Assembly (NCBI RefSeq): GCF_004363725.1
Contig: NZ_SNZF01000034.1
Span: 1-37,294 of the forward strand
Source of the DNA: Aquamicrobium defluvii
GTDB taxonomy: Bacteria > Pseudomonadota > Alphaproteobacteria > Rhizobiales > Rhizobiaceae
DNA length: 37,294 nucleotides
Reading direction: 5' to 3'
Below, one piece after another: positions 1 to 8,800 of this stretch (position 1 is its first letter; each line of letters begins with the position of its first letter). Below the pieces are notes generated by a model. The model was given only the letters and a program-made list of their open reading frames with translations. It made no database searches and was not told where the DNA came from. Position numbers and translations under genes: made by a program.

Positions 1-255
1 GACAAGGCTTACGACGCCGATCGGCTACGTGACTGGCTCGGCGAGCGGGGTATCGAGGCTGTCATTCCGGGACGCGCAAGCCGTGACGTCGCGTATCCCC
101 TCAACAGGCTTGCCTACAGACGCCGGAACATCATCGAACGCATGTTCGGAAAGCTCAAAAACTGGAAGCGTATCGCAACACGCTATGACCGTCTCGCCGT
201 CAACTACCTCGCCGCAATCACCCTTGTTGCTCTTGCAACCCAATGGCTCAAATGA
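1..255 (+). CDS. IS5-family transposase, C-terminal part (5' end outside window)
   Basis: The open frame enters from the left edge and ends at TGA 253-255, giving 84 residues. It carries the C-terminal signature of IS5-family DDE transposases (IS427-like group): an AYDADRLRDWL segment, then VIPGR, then YRRRNIIERMFGKLKNWKR, in which the Glu of IIER is the expected third catalytic acidic residue, followed by a conserved RYDRLAVNYLAA stretch. The frame is undamaged in the visible part, but the N-terminal half and the left inverted repeat are outside, so intactness cannot be judged. The right end of the element probably lies just after the stop, near 256-266. It sits directly upstream of the prfB region, so the insertion separates prfB from whatever preceded it. 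Confidence 0.85.
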   Translation, partial: DKAYDADRLRDWLGERGIEAVIPGRASRDVAYPLNRLAYRRRNIIERMFGKLKNWKRIATRYDRLAVNYLAAITLVALATQWLK

Positions 256-266
256 GTCCCCTACCT

Positions 267-365
267 AGAGCATTTCTGCTTTTCCTCGAATTGCAGAAGC
301 GCTCTAACCCTCTGTTTTTACGCAATTCCGAACGCAAAACCGCTTCGCACTTTTGCTGGAATTGC
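267..365. repeat. Palindromic intergenic repeat between IS end and prfB
   Basis: Two imperfect palindromes lie side by side. The first pairs AGAGCATTTCTGC (267-279) with GCAGAAGCGCTCT (293-305), with two mismatches. The second has perfect 8-bp outer arms GCAATTCC (322-329) and GGAATTGC (358-365), with inner arms GCAAAA (334-339) and TTTTGC (351-356). This looks like the small non-coding palindromic elements (RIME/ABC type) scattered between genes in Rhizobiales. No gene is seen in 256-483 apart from the approach to the prfB start. Confidence 0.6.
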
Positions 366-483
366 TATGGCAGATGATGGGAGGACGCCATGCCCGCCCA
401 TTTCGCTTTACAGGCGCGGCACTGCTGCCTATGTATCGCGCCAATCAATCGGATCATCGTAACCAAAGGGAACAGCGCCCGCC

Positions 484-1615
484 ATGCGCGCCGAAACGCA
501 GAACATTGTCGACGAAATCAAGCAGGCCATAAGCCTGCTGAGGAGGCATCTTTGACTGGGATCAGGCCCTGAAAAGACTGGAGTATCTGAACGTACTGGC
601 GGAAGATTCCAGTCTCTGGAACGATCCCCAGGAAGCCCAGAAACTGATGCGTGAGCGCCAGACCCTCGAAGACGGGATCGGTGCGGTGAAAAGCCTGACG
701 CAGGCGCTGGACGATAATCTCGAACTCATCGCCATGGGCGAGGAAGAGGGTGACGACAGCATCGTCACGGAGGCGGAAGACGCTCTTCGTTCCATGCGTG
801 GCGAGGTCAAGGCACGGCAGGTCGAAACGCTGCTTTCGGGCGAGGCCGACACCAACGATACCTATCTGGAAATCCATGCCGGCGCCGGCGGCACCGAGAG
901 CCAGGACTGGGCCTCCATGCTGCTGCGGATGTACACGCGCTGGGCCGAACGCCGCCGTTTCAAGGTCGAGATTCTGGAAGTCCACGATGGCGAGGAGGCA
1001 GGCATCAAGTCCGCCACCGTCCTGATCAAGGGCCACAATGCCTATGGCTGGCTGAAGACCGAGTCGGGCGTGCACCGGCTGGTGCGCATATCGCCCTACG
1101 ACAGCAATGCGCGCCGGCACACTTCGTTTGCCAGCGTATGGGTGTATCCGGTGATCGACGACTCGATCGTCATCGAGATTCCGGAGTCGGACGTGCGTAT
1201 AGATACCTACCGTTCGTCGGGCTCAGGCGGCCAGCATGTCAACACGACCGACTCGGCCGTGCGCATCACCCATATCCCCACTGGCATCGCCGTGGCGTGC
1301 CAGGCGGAGCGCTCACAGCACAAGAACCGTGCCAAGGCGTGGGAGATGCTGCGCTCCCGTCTCTACGAGGAAGAGCTGAAAAAGCGCGAGGCGGCGGCCA
1401 ATGCCACCGAATCGTCCAAGAGCGATATAGGATGGGGCCATCAGATCCGCTCGTATGTTTTGCAGCCCTATCAGTTGGTGAAGGATCTGCGCACCGGCGT
1501 GGAATCGACCAGTCCTTCAGACGTGCTGGACGGCGATCTGGACGAGTTCATGGAAGCATCGCTGTCTCACCGCATCAGTGGAAGCGAAGGCGCCGCCATA
1601 GCCGATATCGACTGA
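484..1615 (+). CDS. prfB: Peptide chain release factor 2, with programmed +1 frameshift
   Basis: RF2 ends translation at UGA and UAA by triggering peptidyl-tRNA hydrolysis in the ribosome. The gene is in two frames. A 23-codon first part runs from ATG 484 to CTT 550-552 and is followed by in-frame TGA 553-555. The second part continues in the +1 frame from GAC 554 to the stop at 1613-1615, giving 376 residues, a normal RF2 length. The peptidyl-transferase motif is SGSGGQHVNTTDSAVR. The codon-recognition tripeptide region reads SPYDSNARRHTSF, the SPF-type loop of RF2 (RF1 has PxT). A plain gene caller would start at ATG 647 and lose the N-terminus. No strong ribosome-binding site precedes 484. 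The gene stands alone, with an IS fragment upstream and its own 140-bp gap downstream. Confidence 0.95.
541..555 (+). promoter_or_regulatory. prfB programmed +1 frameshift site
   Basis: The site reads AGGAGGCATCTTTGA followed by C. It contains a perfect internal Shine-Dalgarno (AGGAGG, 541-546) three bases before the slippery CTT codon, then the in-frame TGA with C as the next base, which is a weak stop context. This is the classical RF2 autoregulation element: when RF2 is scarce the ribosome pauses at UGA and slips by +1, making more RF2. Confidence 0.95.
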
Positions 1616-1756
1616 GGGCTGCCTGATCGGGAACCGACAGGTGCAGATTTGAGCCGATAGGGATTACAGGTTCCGCATTTCGCCGTATTTTGTGTTAGAA
1701 CGGGCCGGAAGGGGTCAAGGCGCATTGCGCGTCGCAGCTTACGAGGGACAATCCTG

Positions 1757-2407
1757 ATGAAGACCAGAACCGTGATCGCCACGATGGTTGTCGGTGCGCT
1801 TGCAGCAGCCTGCACGACCGACCCTTATACCGGCCAGCAGAAGATCTCCAACACGGCCGGCGGCGCCGGCATCGGTGCGCTGGCAGGGGCGGCGCTCGGC
1901 ACGCTGGCAGGTGGCGACGATCGCCGCAATGCGCTGATCGGCGCAGGCGTCGGCGCAATCGCAGGTGGTCTGGTCGGCACCAAGATGGACCAGAACGAGG
2001 CCGAACTGCGCGCGCAGTTGCAGGGTACCGGCGTGAGCGTCACCCGGGTCGGCAACCAGATCATGCTTAACATGCCGTCCGATATCACCTTCGGTGTCGA
2101 TCAGGATGCCGTGCGCGCCGACTTCTATCCGGTGCTGAACTCGGTGGCGCTGGTTCTGCGCAAGTACAACCAGACGCTGGTCGACGTTTATGGCCATACC
2201 GACTCCACGGGCAGCGACCAGCACAATTACGATCTGTCGCAGCGTCGCGCACTGTCCGTGGCCAACTACCTTGCCGGGCAGGGCGTCGATCAGCGCCGCT
2301 TCGCTGTCAGCGGTTTCGGCAAGACCCGCCCGATCGCCACCAATGCAACGGCAGACGGTCGTGCCAAGAACCGCCGCGTCGAAATCCAGCTTTCGCCGCT
2401 CACCTGA
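1757..2407 (+). CDS. OmpA-family lipoprotein with glycine zipper
   Basis: A 216-residue envelope protein. The N-terminus MKTRTVIATMVVGALAAACT is a lipoprotein signal with probable lipidation at Cys19; the -3 residue is Ala, slightly atypical. Residues about 33-80 form a glycine-zipper segment rich in GAGIGALAGAALG repeats. Residues about 100-216 are an OmpA C-terminal, peptidoglycan-binding domain, with VYGHTDSTGS, NYDLSQRRALSVANYL, GFGKTRPIA and a final KNRRVEIQL. The likely role is tethering the outer membrane to peptidoglycan, as in the YiaD/Pal-like group. The start is supported by GAGGGA at 1742-1747. It is a single gene between prfB and a good terminator (2429-2457). Confidence 0.9.
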   Translation: MKTRTVIATMVVGALAAACTTDPYTGQQKISNTAGGAGIGALAGAALGTLAGGDDRRNALIGAGVGAIAGGLVGTKMDQNEAELRAQLQGTGVSVTRVGNQIMLNMPSDITFGVDQDAVRADFYPVLNSVALVLRKYNQTLVDVYGHTDSTGSDQHNYDLSQRRALSVANYLAGQGVDQRRFAVSGFGKTRPIATNATADGRAKNRRVEIQLSPLT

Positions 2408-2428
2408 CCACGGTCTGAGCTCCTCGAT

Positions 2429-2457
2429 AAAAGGGCGGGTTTTCCTGCCCTTTTTTG
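2429..2457 (+). terminator. Rho-independent terminator after the OmpA-like lipoprotein
   Basis: The hairpin AAAAGGGCGGG / CCTGCCCTTTT has one G-T type mismatch and a TTTT loop, and runs into TTTTTTG. It starts about 20 bp after the stop codon of the OmpA-like gene. Confidence 0.85.
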
Positions 2458-2780
2458 TTGCTTGGCGAAAGCTTCGCAGGAATGCAGTTTCGCTCAGAAC
2501 ATTTTGCGGTCAGACGGAAACGTCTGGCATCACAGAAATGCGGCTGAAACAAACAGATAGAGCGGCAACCCGGATTTATCCGGGCGTCCGCCGCTCTCGC
2601 GACCCGATCTGTAGGCATGTGCGAGCAACCCCGCGCTTGCTTCGCGCATCTTCCCGGCATGGAGGGCACTTTTTCTCCATGCGATGCCCGAAGGAAACCG
2701 CCACGGTTCCGGTTGCCTGCCCGGCTGCGGGCATGACGCCGCCTGTTGCGGAAGCTGGTCGCATCGATGTGCAGATCAAA
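2458..2780. other. Non-coding stretch between convergent genes
   Basis: No credible gene is seen in this gap of about 320 bp. It holds a composite palindromic repeat (2500-2597) and a further perfect 8-bp hairpin, GCATGGAG (2657-2664) / CTCCATGC (2675-2682). Open frames that cross it lack ribosome-binding sites and family features. Confidence 0.6.
2500..2597. repeat. Composite palindromic repeat, copy 1
   Basis: The first half contains CATTTTGCGGTC, then a CAGACG-GAAA-CGTCTG hairpin, then AGAAATGCGGC. The second half is a nested palindrome: AGAGCGGC (2559-2566) pairs with GCCGCTCT (2590-2597), and inside it CCCGGAT (2569-2575) pairs with ATCCGGG (2578-2584). A diverged second copy with the same layout lies at 10291-10383. 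Confidence 0.65.
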
Positions 2781-2781
2781 A

Positions 2782-2810
2782 GAAAAGGGCGGGAATTTCT
2801 CGCCCTTTTC
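2782..2810 (-). terminator. Terminator of the GPR-like gene
   Basis: Perfect 10-bp stem GAAAAGGGCG (2782-2791) / CGCCCTTTTC (2801-2810) with a 9-nt loop. Read on the minus strand it follows the stop codon at 2831-2833 by about 20 bp and ends in a T-rich run (TTTTCTTTT). Confidence 0.8.
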
Positions 2811-2830
2811 GGTTCGGCTTAAACCGCTTT

Positions 2831-5800
2831 TTACCGCAGGCGCCCGCTGGCGTGGGCCAGCATGGTATAGACCTTGCCGGTATCGGAAGTGAGGTAGGTC
2901 TGCGTCATGATGTTGTCGCGGTCGGTGCGGGCAACATCCTTGAGCAGCTTCTCGAAATCCTCGCAATAACGGTCTACGGCGGCCCGGAACTCGGCTTCCG
3001 CCTGATACTTGCGGCGGATGTCGTCGAAGGTCTGCTGGCCCTTGAGGGTGTAGAGGCGGCGCGTGAACACATCGCGCTCGCCGCGACGGTAGCGGTTCCA
3101 CAACTCGATCGACGCTTCGTGGTCGATGGCCCGGGCAATGTCGACCGACAGCGAGTTGAGCGATTCCACCACATGCAGCGGCGAACGTTCGGCCGGTTTT
3201 GCGGCGTGCGGAGCATCCGCTGCCGGCTTTGCGGCCTCGTCTCGCGAAGCGCCCGTGAGCAGGTCGCGAACCCAGCCACCCTGCTGCGGTTGCTGGCGGG
3301 CTTCCGGCTCGCGCGGACGCGGTGCCGTCTGCGAACTCTGCTCCTTGTCGAGCGCGCCGCGAAGCGCCGTGTCGCCGAGCGGGCCGGCGGAGGGCTGCGG
3401 AGCGGGGCGCGTCGGCTGCCCGGCCTGACGCGGAGCAGGGGCCTGGGTTGCAGGGCGCAAGTTGCCCGACTGCGGCGCGTCCGTGCTGCGTCCGGACTTT
3501 GCGACAATCGCCGACAGTTCCTTCAGAGCGTTGATCTGCTCGGAAACGGCGCGGCGGATGGCGGTGGTCGATTCCTTCGCCTCCGCCGGCATCTCCACCA
3601 CGCCTCGCTTCAGCTCGGCGCGGGTGATGTCCAGCTCGCTCTTGATGGCGGCAGCGGTGCGGCGCATCTCGTCGGTGGCGTCGGCGAAGCGCTTCGTCGC
3701 GGCCTCCACGACATCGCCGATGGACGAACGGATCTTGTCGGCCGATTCCAGCGTGCGGCTTTCGGCGGTCTGCAAGGTGCGGCTGACGAGCGACTCGAAG
3801 GACTTCATGACCTTTTCGAGATCTTCCGACTTCTTCACCAGACCGACGGCGAGGTCGTCCAGCGAGGACTGGCGCTCCAGCGTGTGCTCCAGATTGCTCT
3901 GGGCGGAACCGAGCAGTTCGGACGCGCTGGACAGCAGGCGGCTGTGCTCGTCGAACCTGGTGGCGATGGAAGCCACCTCGCGCAGTGTGTTGGAGGACAG
4001 TTCGGTGAGGCGCGTGGTGTTGGAGTCGACCAGACGCGCCGAGCTTGCAAAAGTCTGCGCGGCCTTTTCGGTGGTCGCCGCGAAGCTCTGGGTACTGCCA
4101 GCCAGCTTCTCGTCGATCTCGCCGAGGTTGGCTGCCGCCCTTTCGATGAGCTGGCCGAGCCCCTGGCTGGACGCACCCAGACGGCCGATGAGGTCGTTGA
4201 TGTTTTCGGCAAGCGTCGCGCGCGCGTTCTCCACCGCCGACAGCGTTTCCGCCGTGCGGTTGGCGAGCGCGCTGGAAAGCCGTGCGTTTTCCTGCCGCAG
4301 CTTTTCGGTAGCGCGCTCGGTCGCTTCCTCCATGCTCTTTTGCAGTTCGGAGCCGCCATCGGCGAAACGTTCCACCAGCGGACGCGCGGTCTCGTCGAGA
4401 ATGCGGGAAATCTCGGACGAGCGCTGGGCCAGCATATCGTTCAGCTCGCGCGTGTTGGAACCGATGGTCCTTGCCGCCTCGTTGGTGCTCTGGCCGATAT
4501 GCTGGCCAACAGCGGTGAAGGTCTCGGCAATGGTGTTGGCGCGGGCCAAGAGCTGGCTTTCGGCCTGGGCGATCTGCTCGTTCAGCTTCTCGCCCATCGC
4601 TTCCGCCGACCGCGCGAAGCGGTTCTCGGCGCTGGCGACCTCGTCGCCGATGCGGCTCGCGACGTTGGCGGCACCGGCGGCCAGACGTTCGTCGGCACCG
4701 GCAAGCGCGCTCTCGATGGAGCGCGCCTGATCGGCGAGAGCCCTTCCTGTTTCGACGGCGCGCTCGGCAACCTGCCGTTCCGTCTGCGCGAAGGCGCCGA
4801 CGATGTTCTCGGCATGCTGGCCGATGGTCGATGCCGTATCGGCAATGCGCGAAACGATACGGTTGTCGGCTTCGTCGAACACACGGGCGATTTCAGAGGC
4901 GCGTTCGCCCAGAACCTCGGAGCTCTCGGCAACGCGTTGCGTCAGCTTCTGGTTCACATCATCGAAGACGCGACCCATCTCGGCTGCGCGGTCACCCAGA
5001 ACCTCGGAGCCTTCCGCGATGCGCCGGGTGATCTTCTGGTCGACCTCCTCGAAGACGCGTCCCACTTCAACGGCGCGGCCGACGAGGGTCTGCGAGCCTT
5101 CGGCGATGCGCTGCGTCAGTTTCTGGTCGGCGGCGTCGAAGATCTGGCTCATCTCGGCAGCACGGACGGTAAGAGCCTCGGAACCTTCGGCAATGCGCGC
5201 TACAAGCTTTTCGTCAGCCGCCTCGAAGATGCGGCCGAGATCGGCAGCGCGTGCGGCCAGAGCCTCGGCGGATTCGCCAATGCGGGTGCCGAGACGGGCG
5301 TCGGCATCCTCGAAGTTGCGCAGGATGTCGCCGGCGCGAGCCGCCAGCGACTGCGCCGTTTCGATCGCCCGCTGGGCGAGGCGCTGGTCGGCGACCTCGA
5401 AGCTCTCGACGATGGATCCGGCTCGCGCCGCAAGGCTGTCGGCGGTTTCCTCGGCACGGGCGATCAGCATGGAGGACGTGTCCTGCGCGCGGCTGGCAAG
5501 ACGACCTTCCGCTTCCTCGAAGGCACGGGAAATATCCTGTGCCCGCGAGAGCAGGGCGGCCGAAGTCTGTTCGGCGCGCTCGGCGATCTTGCGGTCGGCG
5601 TCGGTGAAGGCCATGCCGGCCTGCTCGTTGAGCATCGACGTGATTTCCAGAACCTTGTCGCGCAGAGCGCCTGCGACGGACACGGCGCTCTTTTCAAGCG
5701 TGCCCCGAATATTGTCGACGCCGATCGAAAGGGCGCGCTCCATGGTGGTGGTACGCTCCTCGATGACGCCGGTCTGGCGTTCGAAAGCGTTCTCGATGCG

Positions 5801-8800
5801 GGTGATGTCACCGGTGATCGAGTCCGAAATACGCGTGCTGGTCGAGGCGATCCGTTCGATGTGATCGCTGACGGCCAAGTCGATCTCGCGGCGGGCGCCG
5901 GCCAGCTTGTCGACCTGACCTGAAACGGCTTCCTCGATCTGGCCGCGGCTCTGGAAAATCTTCTCCAGATCGGCTTCCAGCGCGCGCTGGAGGATATTGC
6001 GGCCTTCGGCCAGCTTTTCCACCTGTCCGGCAACCAGACCGTCGATGCCGGCGCGGCTTTCGGCCAGCCTGGCGAGGTCTTCCTCAAGCACACGTGACAG
6101 CGCGCTGCGATCCATCACGAGACGGCCGGCATGCTGCTCGATGAGGGTGTTGACGCGGGCCAGTTCCTCATCCAGCGCCTGCGAGAGCCTGGCGCGCTCC
6201 TCGGCCATCTTCTCAGCCTGCATGGCAATGGCCTGCTGGACGGTGCCGAGGTCCGTTTCCAGCGCACGCTTGAGAATATCGCGGCCTTCGGCCAGCTTCT
6301 CGACCTGTCCGGAGACAAGGCCGTCGATGTCCGAGCGGCTTTCGGCCAGCCTGGCAAGGTCGGCCTCCAGCGCGCGGCGCAGGATGTCGCGTCCCTCGGC
6401 CAGCTTCTCGACTTGAGCCGCCACAAGACCGTCGATGCTCGAACGGCTCTCGGCCAGTCTGGCAAGGTCATCTTCCAATGCTCTGGCAAGGGCAGCGCGC
6501 TCCTGCACCAGACGATCGGCGTGTGCGCCGACGAGGTTGTTGACATTGCGCAGATCGTCTTCAAGCGAATGCGAAAAGCGTTCACGCTCTCCGACAAGCT
6601 GCTGGGATTGTTCGGCAATCACGGTGCGGATGGTGTCCAGATCGCGCTCGAGGGCGGACTTGAGGATATCGCGGCCTTCGGCGAGTTTCTCGACCTGCCC
6701 GGCAACCAGACCGTCAATGCCTGCGCGGCTTTCGGCCAGCTTGGCAAGATCCGATTCCAGCGCCTGCGTGAGCAGGCTGCGGTCGCCGGCCAGTTTTCCG
6801 GAATGCTCGGCGATCATCTGGTTGATGTTGGCGAGGTCGGCTTCGAGCGCAGTCCTGAGGAAGTCGCGGCCTTCTGCGAGCTTTTCAAGCTGGCCGGCAA
6901 CCAGACCATCGATGCCGGCGCGGCTTTCCTCGAGCCTGGCGAGGTCGGCTTCCAGAACCTGCGACAGCAGATTGCGGTCGCCGGCGAGTTTTTCGGAGTG
7001 CTCGGCGATCATGCGGTTGATGTTGGAAAGATCCGCTTCCATGGCGCGGCGCAGAATGTCGCGTCCTTCCGCCAGCTTCTCGACCTGCCCGGCGACGAGG
7101 CCGTCGATGCTCGACCGGCTTTCCGCCAGCTTGGCAAGATCGGCTTCGAGCGCGCGCGAGAGAATGGTTCGGCCTTCGGCCAGCTTTCCGACATGGCTGG
7201 AGACCATTTCGTCAATGCTGGCACGCGCTTGCACGAGCTTCTGGGAGTCTTCGTGCAGGGAATCCGCCAGCCGCTTGCGGCCTTCCTCGAGGGTTTCGAG
7301 ATGCGTGCCGAGCGAGGCGTCGATGGCGGCGCGGGATTCGTTGACCTTGCGCAGGTCTTCCTCGAGGGCACGCGAGATGAGGCTGCGGCCTTCGGCCAGC
7401 TTCTCGATCTGGCTTGACACGACAGTGTCGATCTCGGCGCGGCCTTCGGCGAATTTCGCCAGATCGTCGTGCAGGGCGGCAGCCATGCGCTCGCGGCTTT
7501 CGGCCATCTCGGCGCCGTGCCTGCGCACCGCCTCGTCGATGCCGGCGCGGGCCTCCGCCAGCTTTTCGATATCCGCGTCGAAAGCGGAGGAAACGGTGTC
7601 GCGGGCGGCTTCGAGGCGGCCGGCGAACTCGCCAGCACGCGTTTCGAGCATGGTCGAGGTCGAGGAAATCAGATCGGCCATGTCGGAGCCGATCTGGTTG
7701 CGGCCCTGCTCGATCATCGAGGAGAGGGTATCCTTGCCGGTGTTGAAGGCCGTGGCGATGTCGCGGGTGCGCTCGGCCAGCGTCTCGTTGATCTGACGGG
7801 CGCGTGCTTCAAGCGCTGCGTTGAGCTTCTGCGTGCCGGTGTCCAGCGCCTCGGCGCGGGTTTCGAACTCGCTGATCAGCGCCTGGCCGCGCTCGGCCAG
7901 CGTGCGCTCGATGCCGGACAGGCTCGCCTCGAACTCGGAGGTGAGGGTGCGCGCGGCGCCACCAAGCAGCGAGACCATGCCCGAAGTGCGGTCGTCCAGC
8001 AGTTCGGTGAGCGAGCGGGTGAGGCCGTCGGCGCTGTCGGTCAGCTTGGCGATGCGGGTGTCGAGCAGGGAGGCAAATGCCTCGCCCGAGGTCGACAGGC
8101 GGTCGGTGATCGAATCGAGCCGGTTTTCGACGGAATCGAAGATCGACAGGGAGCTTTCGTTGATGCGGTCGATCAGGGCGTCACCGGAGGAGGTGATGGT
8201 CATCGAAAGCTGGGTCGAAGCGCCCTTGATGCTTTCGCGGATGGCGTCGCCAGCGGAGCTGATCTCCTCGCGCAGGGTTTCATGCGCGCCGGCTATCGAG
8301 GCGCGAACGCGTTCGGCATGGCCGACGACAGCCTCGCGCTCGCTGCCAAGACCGTCGACGAGCGAGCGGATGCGCGCCTCGTTCTCGGAATAGGAACGCT
8401 CGATCTGGTTGACCTCGCTGTGCACCAGCGTTTCCAGCTCGACGGCACGGGCAAGCGTGCGTTCGATGCCTTCACCCATGGCCGCGACTTCGCGGCGCAC
8501 CGCCTGGCCAAGCGCCATGACGCGATCCTGAGCGATGCTTTCCGGTTCGGCCAGGCGGAACGCCATCTCGGTCATGGACTGGGCGGCAAGGCGCATTTCC
8601 TGCGCACGGCGCACCATGGCGGCAAAGGCCCAGAACAGGATGATGGGCAGGACGGTGGCGACGACAAGACCGATCAGCTGTGGACGGGCGAGGAACTGCT
8701 CGAAGGAGCGCACCTGCCAGACTTCGGGGCCGATGACCAGATTGGCCAGCGCGGCCGCACCCGCAATCCAGGCCAGCGACAGGAACGCCACGACCCAATA

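Noticed and set aside
390..572. 60-residue frame overlapping the prfB start
   Set aside because: Different frame from prfB, no recognisable domain, and it overlaps the well-supported first part of prfB and its frameshift site.
2190..2822. 210-residue frame running from the OmpA-like gene through the intergenic repeats
   Set aside because: It crosses a terminator and palindromic repeats and has no domain signature.
2684..5923. 1079-residue open frame antisense to the GPR-like gene, and two further long antisense frames (6131-7417, 7469-9226)
   Set aside because: They are mirror images of a repetitive GC-rich coding sequence: the same repeat period appears in them, and they have no family motifs, sensible starts or ribosome-binding sites.
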